A stretch of DNA of 64,000 nt from Burkholderia cepacia ATCC 25416 (GCF_001411495.1 NZ_CP012981.1:2418001-2482000), one strand, 5' to 3'; positions 44,571-53,942 are shown, counted from the first letter of the stretch. Translations and numbers: made by a program. Notes: generated by a model not told the origin, from the sequence alone.

Positions 44571-45353
44571 ATGGGTCGTTCGATCAATCTGGAAGGCAAG
44601 GTTGCGCTGGTCACGGGGGCGTCGAGCGGCCTGGGGCAGCGTTTTGCGCAGGTGCTGTCGCAGGCCGGTGCAAAGGTCGTGCTCGCGAGTCGTCGCGTCG
44701 AGCGCCTGAAGGAGTTGCGTGCCGAGATCGAGGCGGCGGGCGGCGCCGCGCACGTCGTGTCGCTCGACGTCACCGACGTCCAGAGCATCAAGGCGGCGGT
44801 CGCGCATGCGGAAACGGAGGCCGGCACGATCGACATCCTCGTGAACAATTCGGGTGTCTCGACGATGCAGAAGCTCGTCGACGTGACGCCGGCCGATTTC
44901 GAGTTCGTGTTCGACACCAACACGCGCGGCGCGTTTTTCGTCGCGCAGGAAGTCGCGAAGCGGATGATCATGCGCGCGAACGGCAGCGGCAACGGCAAGC
45001 CGCCGTGCCGGATCATCAATATCGCGTCGGTGGCCGGCCTGCGCGTGTTCCCGCAGATCGGGCTGTACGCGATGAGCAAGGCCGCAGTCGTGCAGATGAC
45101 GCGCGCGATGGCGCTTGAGTGGGGGCGCCACGGGATCAACGTCAACGCGATCTGTCCGGGTTATATCGACACCGAAATCAATCATTACCTGTGGGAAACC
45201 GAGCAGGGCCAGAAGCTGCAGTCGATGCTGCCGCGCCGGCGCGTCGGCAAGCCGCAGGATCTCGACGGGCTGTTGTTGCTGCTCGCGGCCGACGAGTCGC
45301 AGTTCATCAATGGCTCGATTATCTCCGCCGACGACGGCTTCGGCCTCGCCTGA
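44571..45353 (+). CDS. Short-chain dehydrogenase/reductase
   Basis: The 260-residue classical SDR has the nucleotide-binding TGASSGLGQR (residues 17-26), the NNSG motif, the catalytic serine in NIASVAG and the active-site YAMSK. It resembles 3-hydroxyacyl-CoA or 3-oxoacyl-type dehydrogenases, but the substrate cannot be assigned. The ATG at 44571 has an AAAGGGG site; an in-frame ATG six bases earlier is an alternative. A thioesterase gene follows 32 bp downstream, and the divergent neighbour is ETF-QO, which suggests acyl-CoA metabolism. Confidence 0.87.
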   Translation: MGRSINLEGKVALVTGASSGLGQRFAQVLSQAGAKVVLASRRVERLKELRAEIEAAGGAAHVVSLDVTDVQSIKAAVAHAETEAGTIDILVNNSGVSTMQKLVDVTPADFEFVFDTNTRGAFFVAQEVAKRMIMRANGSGNGKPPCRIINIASVAGLRVFPQIGLYAMSKAAVVQMTRAMALEWGRHGINVNAICPGYIDTEINHYLWETEQGQKLQSMLPRRRVGKPQDLDGLLLLLAADESQFINGSIISADDGFGLA

Positions 45354-45385
45354 GCGGATGACATTCAGCAACACAGAAGACTGCA

Positions 45386-45826
45386 ATGAGCGCAACAAGC
45401 GATTACTCCCCCGTATTTGAGATGTCGATGCCGATCCGCTGGGGCGACATGGACGCGTTCGGCCATGTGAACAACACGGTCTATTTCCGCTACATGGAGC
45501 AGGCGCGGATCTCGTGGTTCGAGGAGCTCGGCATCGCCGGCGGCAATGGCGAGGGGCAGGGGCCCGTCATCGTCACGGCGTCGATGGAATTCCTCAAGCA
45601 ACTGCACTATCCGGGCGACGTGATCGCGAAGATGTCGGCCGCGAAACCCGGCCGGAGCAGCTTCGACACCGGTTTCGAGCTTACGCGCGCGGACGATCCG
45701 CAGCATGTCTATGCGCGCGGCAAGGCGCGCTGCGTGTGGGTCGACTACGCGCTCGGCAAGTCGGTACCGCTGCCCCAGTTGCTGCGCGACACGATCGAGC
45801 GCGCGCTCGCGACGAAGGTCGGCTGA
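45386..45826 (+). CDS. Acyl-CoA thioesterase, YbgC/FadM (4HBT) type
   Basis: The 146-residue hotdog-fold protein contains PIRWGDMDAFGHVNNTVYFRYMEQARISWF, with the active-site aspartate (GDMDAFGHVNN) typical of the 4-hydroxybenzoyl-CoA thioesterase family. It would hydrolyse an acyl-CoA to the free acid in the cytoplasm. It follows the SDR gene by 32 bp and probably shares its transcript. The chain-length preference is unknown. A hairpin terminator lies downstream at 45888. Confidence 0.88.
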   Translation: MSATSDYSPVFEMSMPIRWGDMDAFGHVNNTVYFRYMEQARISWFEELGIAGGNGEGQGPVIVTASMEFLKQLHYPGDVIAKMSAAKPGRSSFDTGFELTRADDPQHVYARGKARCVWVDYALGKSVPLPQLLRDTIERALATKVG

Positions 45827-45887
45827 GCGCCGGCACGGCGAGGCCGCCGCCCGGGCGCCGGCGGCACGCCATGCCTGCTGTTTCACG

Positions 45888-45912
45888 AATCGGCCGCCAT
45901 GCGCGGCCGATT
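45888..45912. terminator. Hairpin between thioesterase and PAS-LuxR genes
   Basis: AATCGGCCGC and GCGGCCGATT form a perfect 10-bp stem with a 5-base loop between two convergent genes. The A and T ends give short U runs in both directions, which suits a weak bidirectional terminator. Confidence 0.6.
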
Positions 45913-45931
45913 GTCATCCGGGAGCCGCCGT

Positions 45932-46477
45932 TCACTGCCCGAGCAGGCGCTGCAGCAGCTCCGGCGTATTGTTGGTGCCGTACTTGCGCATCAGACGCGC
46001 GCGGTAGATGTCGACCGTGCGCGAGCTGATGTCGAGCACGCGCCCGATCTGCTTGCTGGTCTTGCCGGTTGCGAGCTGGGCGGCGATCTCGCGCTCGCGC
46101 GGGGTCAGTTCGACGGCGACCCGGCGCGTCGCGCTCAAATCCTCGAAGGTCCAGACGCCTGCCGCGAGCGGTGCGGTGCGGTCGAGCGCGCGGCCGGTGA
46201 CGTGGCACCAGAACAGCTCGCCGTCCGCTCGTTTCATGATTCTGTCGTCCGAGTAGATGCCGTTCGCGGCCATCATGCGCGCGATACGTTCGCCGATTCG
46301 CTGGAATTCGTCCGTCGACGGGTAGAGCACCTCGTACGATTTCCCGATCAGGTCGGCCCGCACGCAGCGGAAGATCGACGCGAGCGCGTCGTTGCAATCC
46401 TCGATCACGCGGTCGCGCGACAGGACGAGGCCGAGCGGCGCGAGGTGGAAGGCGGTCTGGTAATCGAGAGCGGGCAT
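45932..46477 (-). CDS. PAS-LuxR transcriptional regulator
   Basis: The 181-residue protein has an N-terminal PAS domain (about residues 5-110, AFHLAPLGLVLSRDRVIEDCNDAL). A C-terminal LuxR/FixJ helix-turn-helix follows (about 118-178, ELTPREREIAAQLATGKTSKQIGRVLDISSRTVDIYRARL). There is no receiver domain. The open frame is much longer upstream, but the ATG at 46477 (MPALDYQTAFH) fits the domain start, and the extension would overlap scoA on the other strand. It is divergent from scoAB across 222 bp, so it is a candidate regulator of CoA-transferase expression. Confidence 0.85.
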   Translation of the reverse strand: MPALDYQTAFHLAPLGLVLSRDRVIEDCNDALASIFRCVRADLIGKSYEVLYPSTDEFQRIGERIARMMAANGIYSDDRIMKRADGELFWCHVTGRALDRTAPLAAGVWTFEDLSATRRVAVELTPREREIAAQLATGKTSKQIGRVLDISSRTVDIYRARLMRKYGTNNTPELLQRLLGQ

Positions 46478-46699
46478 GGCGCAGGCAAGCGGAGGCAAAC
46501 GCTTATGTATTTTTGCGTATTGTGCCGCATCCGCGCCGCATCGTACCCTTTCAGGCATCTCGTGGCGGTTTGCCGCGGTATAAAAACAGCGCGCCTCGAC
46601 GCAGGCATCGCCGTGCATGCATAGAATGATGCGGCGGGCTTGCGGGCCACGTGGCGCGTGAACCGGTTTCGCTGGTTTCCATAGAGGAAGGGACAACAG

Positions 46700-47404
46700 A
46701 TGAACAAAGTCTATCCAAGCGCGGCTGCCGCGCTGGAAGGGATCGTCCGTGACGGACAGACCTTCGCGGTGGGCGGCTTCGGCCTGTGCGGGATTCCGGA
46801 GGCGCTGATCGCGGCGTTGCGCGATTCGGCCGTCAAGGGCATCACCTGCATCAGCAACAACGCGGGCGTCGACGGTTTCGGCCTCGGCCTGTTGCTGGAA
46901 ACGCGCCAGATCAAGAAGATGATCTCGTCGTACGTCGGGGAGAACAAGGAGTTCGAGCGCCAGTACCTGGCCGGCGAACTCGAACTCGAATTCACGCCGC
47001 AAGGCACGCTCGCCGAAAAGCTGCGTGCGGGCGGCGCGGGCATCCCGGCGTTCTTCACGAACACGGGCTACGGCACCGTGATCGCGGAAGGCAAGGAAAC
47101 GCGCCAGTTCGGCGATCGCCACTACGTGCTCGAGCCGTCGCTGACGGCCGATGTCGCGCTCGTGAAGGCCTGGAAGGCCGACAAGTCGGGCAACCTGATC
47201 TATCGCCGCACCGCGCGCAACTTCAACCCGATGTGCGCGATGGCCGGCAAGATCACCGTCGCGGAGGTCGAGGAAATCGTCGAGAACGGCGAGCTCGATC
47301 CGGATCACATCCACACGCCGGGGATTTTCGTGCAGCGCATCGTGCTGAACGCGACGCCCGAAAAACGCATCGAACAACGCGTCGTACGCGCGAAAGGAGA
47401 CTGA
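46700..47404 (+). CDS. scoA: 3-oxoacid CoA-transferase subunit A
   Basis: The 234-residue alpha subunit of succinyl-CoA:3-ketoacid CoA-transferase activates acetoacetate with succinyl-CoA. It shows [19 protein letters not shown] (residues 17-35), the family oxyanion/CoA-binding loop, and [16 protein letters not shown]. The start follows a GGAAGGGAC site. The stop precedes the scoB ATG by one base, with the scoB ribosome site inside the end of scoA, so the two subunits are coupled. A TATAAA or TAGAAT sequence in the upstream gap may be the -10. Confidence 0.95.
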   Translation: MNKVYPSAAAALEGIVRDGQTFAVGGFGLCGIPEALIAALRDSAVKGITCISNNAGVDGFGLGLLLETRQIKKMISSYVGENKEFERQYLAGELELEFTPQGTLAEKLRAGGAGIPAFFTNTGYGTVIAEGKETRQFGDRHYVLEPSLTADVALVKAWKADKSGNLIYRRTARNFNPMCAMAGKITVAEVEEIVENGELDPDHIHTPGIFVQRIVLNATPEKRIEQRVVRAKGD

Positions 47405-47405
47405 C

Positions 47406-48047
47406 ATGGCCTGGAATCGTGACCAGATGGCCGCGCGCGCGGCGAAGGAACTGCAGGACGGCTTCTACGTGAACCTCGGCATCGGCCTGCCGACGCTCGT
47501 CGCGAACCACGTGCCGGATGGTGTCGAGGTGTGGCTGCAGTCGGAGAACGGCCTGCTCGGCATCGGCCCGTCGCCGACCGAAGACGAAGTCGACGCCGAT
47601 CTCATCAACGCCGGCAAGCAAACCGTCACGACGCTGCCGGGCTCGTCGATCTTCTCGTCGGCCGATTCGTTCGCGATGATCCGCGGCGGCCACATCAACC
47701 TCGCGATCCTCGGCGCGATGCAGGTCAGCAAGCAGGGTGACCTCGCGAACTGGATGATCCCCGGCAAGATGATCAAGGGGATGGGCGGCGCGATGGATCT
47801 CGTCGCCGGCGTGAAGCGTGTCGTCGTGCTGATGGAGCATGTCGCGAAGGGCGATCAGCACAAGATCCTCGAGGAATGCAACCTGCCGTTGACGGGTGTC
47901 GGTGTGGTCGACCTGATCATCACCGATCTCGGCGTGATCGAAGTGACGCCGTCCGGCCTGAAGGTCCTCGAGCTCGCCGATGGCGTGAGCGCCGACGAGA
48001 TCCAGGCAAAGACGGGCGCGCCGCTCGACGTCAGCGCGGTCGCCTGA
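47406..48047 (+). CDS. scoB: 3-oxoacid CoA-transferase subunit B
   Basis: The 213-residue beta subunit carries the catalytic glutamate in the motif [16 protein letters not shown] (about residues 39-54). It also has [34 protein letters not shown] and [14 protein letters not shown]. With ScoA it forms the enzyme linking ketone bodies or polyhydroxybutyrate breakdown to the TCA cycle. An AAGGAGA site precedes the ATG. A strong terminator follows 19 bp after the stop. Confidence 0.95.
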   Translation: MAWNRDQMAARAAKELQDGFYVNLGIGLPTLVANHVPDGVEVWLQSENGLLGIGPSPTEDEVDADLINAGKQTVTTLPGSSIFSSADSFAMIRGGHINLAILGAMQVSKQGDLANWMIPGKMIKGMGGAMDLVAGVKRVVVLMEHVAKGDQHKILEECNLPLTGVGVVDLIITDLGVIEVTPSGLKVLELADGVSADEIQAKTGAPLDVSAVA

Positions 48048-48065
48048 GTTTTCTTCATGTCGATT

Positions 48066-48098
48066 CGCCCCGCATGCCGTCAGGCATGCGGGGCGTTT
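48066..48098 (+). terminator. Rho-independent terminator after scoB
   Basis: A 13-bp perfect stem, CGCCCCGCATGCC with a GTCA loop and its complement, is followed by a T-rich stretch (TTTATGTTTG). It separates scoB from the convergent LysR gene. Confidence 0.82.
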
Positions 48099-48126
48099 AT
48101 GTTTGCGGCATGCGCGCCCTGCCGCG

Positions 48127-49059
48127 TCAGACGGCGGTCTGCAACGATTCCACGCGCTGTTCGCCGGTGGGCGTGCCGTCGTCGGGCGAACCCAGCTGCA
48201 GCGCATGAAACAGGAAGCGTTGCAGCGTGACTGCCGCCGACGTGTGATCGCCGAGGTCCGCGCGGCTGAACAGCCCGAAATCCGCGGCGGGTGGCGCGGG
48301 CAACCCGGCTGCCAGCGGATCGAGTGCGCGCATCGTGTCGCGACGCACGTTCCAGTCGAGCAGTACCGCGACGCCGAGGCCTGCCTCGACCGCCGACTGG
48401 ATCGCGGACAGGCTCGTGCTGGTGCAGATGACGCGCCACGCACGGCCGGCGTCGCGCAACATCGCGAACAGCTTTTCCTGCCACGGGCAGGTGCCGCCGA
48501 ACGCAACGATCGGCACCGGTTCGTTGCGAGGGAGCCGGTTGGTGGTGGTTGCGGCGGCCCAGTGCAGCGGATGCTGCCATGTCGCGAGCGGCTCTCCCCG
48601 GATCAGCGCGGGGTCGCCGATCACGAAATCCAGTGCGTGGCTCGAGAGTCGCTGCGACAGGACGGGGCTCGTGTCGACGACGATCTCGAGCGCGACGTTC
48701 GGAAATGACGCTGCGAACTGTCGCAACGCGTGCGGCAGACGGCCGACGGCGATGTCCTCGAGGACACCGAGCCGTACGGTGCCCGAGATGTCGCCTGCGG
48801 CGAGCGCGGCGCGTGCGGCGAGCCCGACGCCGAGCAGCTGGTGTGCATAGGGCAGCAGCACGTTGCCCGCGGCCGTCGGCGTGACGCCGCGCGGCGAGCG
48901 TTCGAGCAGGCGCTGGCCGACTTCATCCTCGAGCCGTCGCAGCGCCATGCTGACGGCGGCCTGCGTGCGATGCAGCGCTGTTGCCGCCGTGCTGACGCTG
49001 CCGGTTTCGACCACGGTGACGAACGTGCGCAGCAGGGTGCTGTCGAGATCGCGGGTCAT
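48127..49059 (-). CDS. LysR family regulator
   Basis: The 310-residue regulator has an N-terminal winged helix-turn-helix (residues 5-62, LLRTFVTVVETGSVSTAATALHRTQAAVSMALRRLE in two readable parts) and an effector domain (about 85-290). The ATG at 49059 is preferred because an AGGA site lies eight bases upstream; an in-frame ATG at 49080 is an alternative. It is divergent from a DMT-family exporter gene across 92 bp that contain an inverted repeat. Control of that exporter is the likely role. The effector is unknown. Confidence 0.85.
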   Translation of the reverse strand: MTRDLDSTLLRTFVTVVETGSVSTAATALHRTQAAVSMALRRLEDEVGQRLLERSPRGVTPTAAGNVLLPYAHQLLGVGLAARAALAAGDISGTVRLGVLEDIAVGRLPHALRQFAASFPNVALEIVVDTSPVLSQRLSSHALDFVIGDPALIRGEPLATWQHPLHWAAATTTNRLPRNEPVPIVAFGGTCPWQEKLFAMLRDAGRAWRVICTSTSLSAIQSAVEAGLGVAVLLDWNVRRDTMRALDPLAAGLPAPPAADFGLFSRADLGDHTSAAVTLQRFLFHALQLGSPDDGTPTGEQRVESLQTAV

Positions 49060-49078
49060 CAATATTCCTGATGCGGGC

Positions 49079-49097
49079 ATAAGAATTATCAGCTTAT
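49079..49097. promoter_or_regulatory. Candidate LysR operator before the DMT exporter gene
   Basis: ATAAG and CTTAT are reverse complements separated by nine AT-rich bases in the divergent region between the LysR gene (start 49059) and the exporter gene (start 49152). The size and place fit a LysR-type binding site. Confidence 0.45.
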
Positions 49098-49151
49098 ATC
49101 AAGCATGCGGCCGCGGTTAGCATCGGCGTGTCACTAAACCGGAGCGGTTGC

Positions 49152-50036
49152 ATGAGCGAGGAATCGAGTACGGTACGACCGGATGTCGCGCAGCGCGCGG
49201 CGTCACCTTTCACGAATGCGGTGGCGCCGCTGCTGGCCGTCGCGTCGATGTGCAGCGTGCAGCTCGGCGCGGCGCTGTCGAGGCCGGCGACGATCGAGTA
49301 CGGCACCGTCAGCACGACCTGGCTGCGGCTCTGTTTCGCCGCGCTCGCGCTGGCCGTTGTCGTCCGGCCGCCGCTGCACACCTATTCCCGGCAGCGCTGG
49401 ATCGCGGCCATCGCGCTCGGCACGGCGATGGCCGCAATGACGCTATGCTTCTTCGAAGCCGTGCGTCGCGTGCCGCTCGGGCTCGCGGTGGCGATCAACT
49501 TTCTCGGGCCGCTGGCGGTCGCCACGATCGGCGTGCGCAAGCCGGCGATGCTGGCATGGCCGGCACTTGCGCTGGTTGGCGTGCTGCTGCTGGCGCGGCA
49601 GGACGGCATGTGGGTGACGGCGCCGGCCGCGCTGGTCTTCCCGATCGGCTCTGCGCTTGGCTGGGCCGCCTATATCGTGTTGATGAAGCGTGTCGGCACG
49701 CTGTTCGACGGGCTGCAAGGGCTGTCCGCGTCGCTGTTCGTGGCCGCGCTCGTCACGACGCCGTTCGGGCTGGCGCAAAGCGGCGGCCACTTGCCGGCCG
49801 GCCAACTGATCGATGCCGCGTATCTGGCGGTGCTCGTCCCGCTGTTTCCGTACGTGCTCGAACTGATTGCGTTGCGACGGATGAGCGCATCGGCATTCGG
49901 CATCCTGATGAGCGCCGAGCCCGCGATCGCTGCGGGGATCGGTTATGTCGTGCTGGCGCAGCCGATGAGCACGCTGCAGGTCGCCGGCACGCTGTGCGTG
50001 GTCGGTGCGAGCATCGGCGCGGTCATGCAGAAATAG
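49152..50036 (+). CDS. EamA/RhtA-like DMT superfamily exporter
   Basis: This 294-residue protein has ten predicted membrane helices in two EamA repeats. The region CFFEAVRRVPLGLAVAINFLGPLAVATIG and the C-terminal ALRRMSASAFGILMSAEPAIAAGIGY resemble RhtA, an exporter of threonine and homoserine. The ATG at 49152 is chosen because of its GGAG site; an in-frame GTG at 49128 is possible. It is divergent from a LysR gene, a common exporter-regulator arrangement. The substrate is unknown; an amino acid is likely. Confidence 0.86.
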   Translation: MSEESSTVRPDVAQRAASPFTNAVAPLLAVASMCSVQLGAALSRPATIEYGTVSTTWLRLCFAALALAVVVRPPLHTYSRQRWIAAIALGTAMAAMTLCFFEAVRRVPLGLAVAINFLGPLAVATIGVRKPAMLAWPALALVGVLLLARQDGMWVTAPAALVFPIGSALGWAAYIVLMKRVGTLFDGLQGLSASLFVAALVTTPFGLAQSGGHLPAGQLIDAAYLAVLVPLFPYVLELIALRRMSASAFGILMSAEPAIAAGIGYVVLAQPMSTLQVAGTLCVVGASIGAVMQK

Positions 50037-50332
50037 CCGCGCTTTCCCGGTCATGACGGGCCGGTGCGCGATGGTGCGCGATGGTGCGTTTGCGGCGCCG
50101 TCGCCGCGGCCGCAGGGGAGGCTGGATCGGTAGCCTGCTGAACACGGAACACCGCGCCCGATTCCGCACGGCCGCGTGACATTTCATTGGCGCTCGCACG
50201 AGCCGCAAGCCCGCAAGGGCGGTCACGCGACTCGTGATCCGGAACGGGTTTACAATCGATCGCATCCCCCGGCTGCCCTGGCGGGCCGGGCCCACATGCC
50301 ATCGCGCCGCACCGTTCGGCAGGACGCCTCCG
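50037..50332. other. Intergenic region with a short tandem repeat
   Basis: These 296 bases hold no gene I can support. A 10-bp unit GTGCGCGATG is repeated 2.5 times in tandem at 50064-50088. A TACAAT sequence at 50251-50256 is a candidate -10 for the downstream hydrolase gene. Confidence 0.45.
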
Positions 50333-51229
50333 ATGCCCACTTCCCCCGTGAACTCCCCGATTCCCCGTCAGCGGCGCGTGCAGTGTGCGAGCGCGGCCGG
50401 CCTTCACCACGTCGCCTATACCGAGTGGGGCGAGCCCGCGAACCCGCGCGTGCTGGTTTGCGTGCACGGCCTGACCCGTTCCGGGCGCGATTTCGACCGG
50501 CTCGCCACGGCGCTGTCCGATACGTATCGCGTCGTCTGCCCCGACATCGTCGGGCGCGGCCAATCGGACTGGCTGGCCGATCCGCGGCTCTATGCGATTC
50601 CGCAATACGTGGCCGACATGGTGACGCTGATCGCGCGACTCGACGTCGAATCGGTCGACTGGTTCGGCACGTCGATGGGCGGCCTGATCGGCATGGCGTT
50701 CGCGGGGCTGCCCGGTTCGCCGCTGCGCCGGATGATCGTCAACGACGTCGGCCCGCGCATCGAACCCGATTCGCTGACGCGCATCGGCGAATATCTCGGC
50801 GTGCAGCCGCGCTTTGCGACCGAGCAGGAGGGCATCGACTATTTGACGTCGCTGTCGCTGCCGTTCGGTGCGCTGAGCGCCGACGAGTGGCGCGAGATCA
50901 ACGGGCCGCTGTTGCGCGAACTGCCCGAAGGTGGCTGGACGGTCCGCTACGATCCGCGCATCGCCGAGCCGTTCAAGGCAACCACGCCCGAGTTGGCCGC
51001 ACTCGGCGAGGCCGCGCTGTGGCACGCCATCGAGACGACGGATGCATCGCTGCTCGTCGTGCGGGGCGAGACGTCCGACCTGCTGTCGCGCGAGACGGTG
51101 GCCGACATGGTGCGTCGTGGCCGACATGTCACGCACGCCGAGATTCCAGGGGCGGGCCATGCGCCGGCGTTCATCGACGCAGGCCAGATTGCGCTCGCGC
51201 GGCGGTTTTTCGTCGAAGGCAGCGCATAA
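50333..51229 (+). CDS. Alpha/beta hydrolase
   Basis: This 298-residue alpha/beta-hydrolase-fold enzyme has the oxyanion region VCVHGLTRSGRDFD and PDIVGRGQSDWLADP. The nucleophile elbow is GTSMGG with Ser114, and the late histidine is in GAGHAPAFID. The acid residue is probably in the VVRGETSDLL strand. The substrate is unknown. The ATG at 50333 (MPTSPVNSP) is preferred to an upstream frame extension from 50234. It precedes a RidA-type gene and relA on the same strand. Confidence 0.85.
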   Translation: MPTSPVNSPIPRQRRVQCASAAGLHHVAYTEWGEPANPRVLVCVHGLTRSGRDFDRLATALSDTYRVVCPDIVGRGQSDWLADPRLYAIPQYVADMVTLIARLDVESVDWFGTSMGGLIGMAFAGLPGSPLRRMIVNDVGPRIEPDSLTRIGEYLGVQPRFATEQEGIDYLTSLSLPFGALSADEWREINGPLLRELPEGGWTVRYDPRIAEPFKATTPELAALGEAALWHAIETTDASLLVVRGETSDLLSRETVADMVRRGRHVTHAEIPGAGHAPAFIDAGQIALARRFFVEGSA

Positions 51230-51309
51230 ACGCGTCATAATATGCGGTTCGACGGCACGCGGGCCGTGCCGTCACCCGAATCTCCATCCACTCACGACCG
51301 GAACATTCC

Positions 51310-51663
51310 ATGGCAGTCATTCGTCACCACGTCGGGGCCCGACTCTCCGAAACCGCGATCCACAACGGTACCGTGTATCTGGCCGGCCAGATCGCCGAAG
51401 ACACCACGCAGGACATCAAGGGCCAGACGCGCGAAGTGCTCGGCCACATCGACCGCCTGCTCGCCGAAGCGAACAGCGACAAGGCGCATCTGCTGTCGGT
51501 GCAGATCTACATTTCCGATCTGGCGAATTTCGACGGCATGAATGCGGAGTGGGATGCATGGGTCGCGCAGAGCAACACGCCGCCGCGCGCCACCGTCGAG
51601 GCGAAGCTCGCGGATCCGGCGTTGCTCGTCGAGATCGTGGTGGTCGCCGCACAGCGGAGCTGA
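51310..51663 (+). CDS. RidA family protein
   Basis: This 117-residue Rid-family protein has TVYLAGQIAEDT, a central helix (QDIKGQTREVLGHIDRLLAE) and PPRATVEAKLADPALLVEIVVVAA. The arginine in PPRATVE is in the position of the substrate-carboxylate-binding residue of active RidA enzymes, which hydrolyse reactive enamine/imine intermediates. It belongs to a divergent branch rather than the canonical RidA. It sits 80 bp after the hydrolase gene and 44 bp before relA. Confidence 0.85.
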   Translation: MAVIRHHVGARLSETAIHNGTVYLAGQIAEDTTQDIKGQTREVLGHIDRLLAEANSDKAHLLSVQIYISDLANFDGMNAEWDAWVAQSNTPPRATVEAKLADPALLVEIVVVAAQRS

Positions 51664-51707
51664 ACCGGACGTAACCCGACGATGATCGCATTCCGCCAGG
51701 CCAAGCA

Positions 51708-53942
51708 ATGACCGAGTCCGTTTCCGCTTCCCCCGTCGCGGCACCGTCGTTCGACGACGTGCTCGCGTTCGTGCGCGAACGGGCCGGCGACGCGCGCCTG
51801 TCGTCGGGCGAACTGCTCGCCGATCACTCGGCGGGCACGGCGTCGATCATGCGCACGCTGAACGTCGATCCGCCCGCGATGCAGGCGGCCGCACTATTCG
51901 TGCTGACGCCGCACCTGAGCGACCCCGAGCGCGAACTCACCGAGCGTTTCGGCGACGAAGTGGCGCGGCTCGTGTCCGACGTGCGCAAGCTGTTGCGGCT
52001 CGGTACCGTCAGCCTGCGTGCCGCGCAGAACGCGGTGCCCGATGCGGGGCGCGACACGGCGGAAGAGCGGCGTACGCAGATCGAGGCGCTGCGCAAGATG
52101 CTGCTCGCGTTCGCGCAAGACATCCGCGTGGTGTTGATCCGGCTCGCGTCGCGCCTGCAGTCGCTGCGCTACTACGCGGCCGCGAAGATCGAACCGCCGC
52201 CCGACGTCGCGCGCGAGACGCTCGAGATCTATGCGCCGCTCGCGAACCGTCTCGGTATCTGGCAACTGAAGTGGGAGCTCGAGGATCTCGCGTTCCGCTT
52301 CGAGGATCCCGTCACCTACAAGCGGATCGCGAAGCTGCTCGACGAGAAGCGCATCGAGCGCGAAGCGTACGTCACGCAGGCGATCGACCGGTTGCAGCAG
52401 GAGCTGGCGGACGCGCACATCCAGGCCGATGTGAGCGGCCGGCCGAAGCATATCTACAGCATCTGGCGCAAGATGCGCGGCAAGGAGCTCGATTTCTCCG
52501 AGCTGTACGACGTGCGCGCGTTTCGCGTGATCGTGCCGGACATCAAGGATTGCTACGCGGTGCTCGGCATCGTGCATCACCTGTGGCAGCCGGTGCCGAA
52601 GGAATTCGACGACTACATCTCGCGGCCGAAGCCGAACGGCTACAAGTCGCTGCATACGGTCGTGATCGGCGATGACGGCCGCGCGTTCGAGGTGCAGATC
52701 CGCACGCAGGAGATGCACCGTTTCGCCGAGTACGGCGTCGCCGCGCACTGGCGCTACAAGGAGGCCGGCGCGCGCGGCTACGGCGGCCAGTTCTCGGCGA
52801 GCGACAAATACGACGAGAAGATCGCATGGCTGCGGCAGCTGCTCGCGTGGAAGGATGACGTCGAGGACGGCGCGGAAAAGTCGGGCGACAAGGCGTGGGC
52901 CCAATTGCGAGAGACGTCGCTCGACGACGACCACATCTACGTGCTGACGCCGCAGGCGCGTGTGATCGCGTTGCCGCAGGGCGCGACGCCGGTCGATTTC
53001 GCGTACCACCTGCACAGCGAGCTTGGCCATCGGTGCCGCGGCGCGCGCGTCGACGGCGCGATGGTGCCGCTCAACACGCCGCTCGCAAACGGCCAGACGG
53101 TCGAGATCGTCGCGGTGAAGGAGGGCGGGCCGTCGCGCGACTGGCTGAACCTGCAGCTCGGTTACATGAAGAGCCCGCGTGCGCGTCAGAAGGTGCGTGC
53201 ATGGTTCAACTCGATCGAGCAGGAAGAAAACATCTCGCATGGCCGCGCGCTCGTCGAAAAGACGCTGCAGCGCGAGGGCAAGACATCGGTCAACCTGGAT
53301 AATCTCGCCGCGAAGCTCGGCTTCAAGTCGCCCGAGGAGCTGTTCTCGGTCGTTGGCAAGGAAGAGTTCAGCCTGCGCAATGTCGAGCACGCGCTGTCCG
53401 ATGCGCCGCCGCCGGAGCCGGCGCCCGAAGCGCCCGCCGATTTCGAGAAACGCAGCAGCGGCGCGAGCGTGGCGCACGGCGCGTCGACCGGCGTGCTGGT
53501 CGTGGGCGTCGACGCGCTGCTGACCCAGCTCGCGCGCTGCTGCCGTCCGGCGCCGCCTGATCCGATCAGCGGTTTCGTCACGCGCGGCAAGGGGATGTCG
53601 ATCCACCGCACCGATTGCCCGACGTTCCGCCGGATGGTCGAGCGCGCGCCGGAGCGCGTGCTGCAGACGACCTGGTCGGCCGACGTACTCGGCGGGCGCG
53701 GTGCGTCCGTCTATCCGGTCGATCTGATGATCGAGGCAAGCGATCGGCAAGGGTTGCTGCGCGATATCTCCGAAGTGTTCGCGCGCGAGAAGATGAACGT
53801 GGTCGGTGTGAAGACGCAGAGTCGCCGCAATGCGGCATTCATGCAGTTCACGGTCGAGGTGTCCAACTCGGCGCAGGTGCAGCGCGCGTGCACGCTGCTC
53901 GGCGAGGTGCAAGGTGTCGTGAGGGCGGGGCGGAAGGCATGA
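51708..53942 (+). CDS. relA: (p)ppGpp synthetase RelA
   Basis: This 744-residue long RSH protein has an N-terminal pseudo-hydrolase domain (about 25-180), a synthetase domain (about 235-350), a TGS domain (about 405-465), a helical and zinc-finger-like region with ARCCRPAPPDPI, and a C-terminal ACT domain (about 665-740). The hydrolase HD motif is replaced (AALFVLTPHLS), so ppGpp hydrolysis is not expected. The synthetase has Glu299-Phe-Asp-Asp302, the EXDD signature of monofunctional RelA. It would respond to uncharged tRNA on ribosomes. A SpoT-type hydrolase must be encoded elsewhere. Confidence 0.93.
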   Translation: MTESVSASPVAAPSFDDVLAFVRERAGDARLSSGELLADHSAGTASIMRTLNVDPPAMQAAALFVLTPHLSDPERELTERFGDEVARLVSDVRKLLRLGTVSLRAAQNAVPDAGRDTAEERRTQIEALRKMLLAFAQDIRVVLIRLASRLQSLRYYAAAKIEPPPDVARETLEIYAPLANRLGIWQLKWELEDLAFRFEDPVTYKRIAKLLDEKRIEREAYVTQAIDRLQQELADAHIQADVSGRPKHIYSIWRKMRGKELDFSELYDVRAFRVIVPDIKDCYAVLGIVHHLWQPVPKEFDDYISRPKPNGYKSLHTVVIGDDGRAFEVQIRTQEMHRFAEYGVAAHWRYKEAGARGYGGQFSASDKYDEKIAWLRQLLAWKDDVEDGAEKSGDKAWAQLRETSLDDDHIYVLTPQARVIALPQGATPVDFAYHLHSELGHRCRGARVDGAMVPLNTPLANGQTVEIVAVKEGGPSRDWLNLQLGYMKSPRARQKVRAWFNSIEQEENISHGRALVEKTLQREGKTSVNLDNLAAKLGFKSPEELFSVVGKEEFSLRNVEHALSDAPPPEPAPEAPADFEKRSSGASVAHGASTGVLVVGVDALLTQLARCCRPAPPDPISGFVTRGKGMSIHRTDCPTFRRMVERAPERVLQTTWSADVLGGRGASVYPVDLMIEASDRQGLLRDISEVFAREKMNVVGVKTQSRRNAAFMQFTVEVSNSAQVQRACTLLGEVQGVVRAGRKA

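Noticed and set aside
50064..50088. A possible CRISPR-like or regulatory repeat array.
   Set aside because: It is only 2.5 tandem copies of 10 bp with no spacers; a chance or slippage repeat is more likely.
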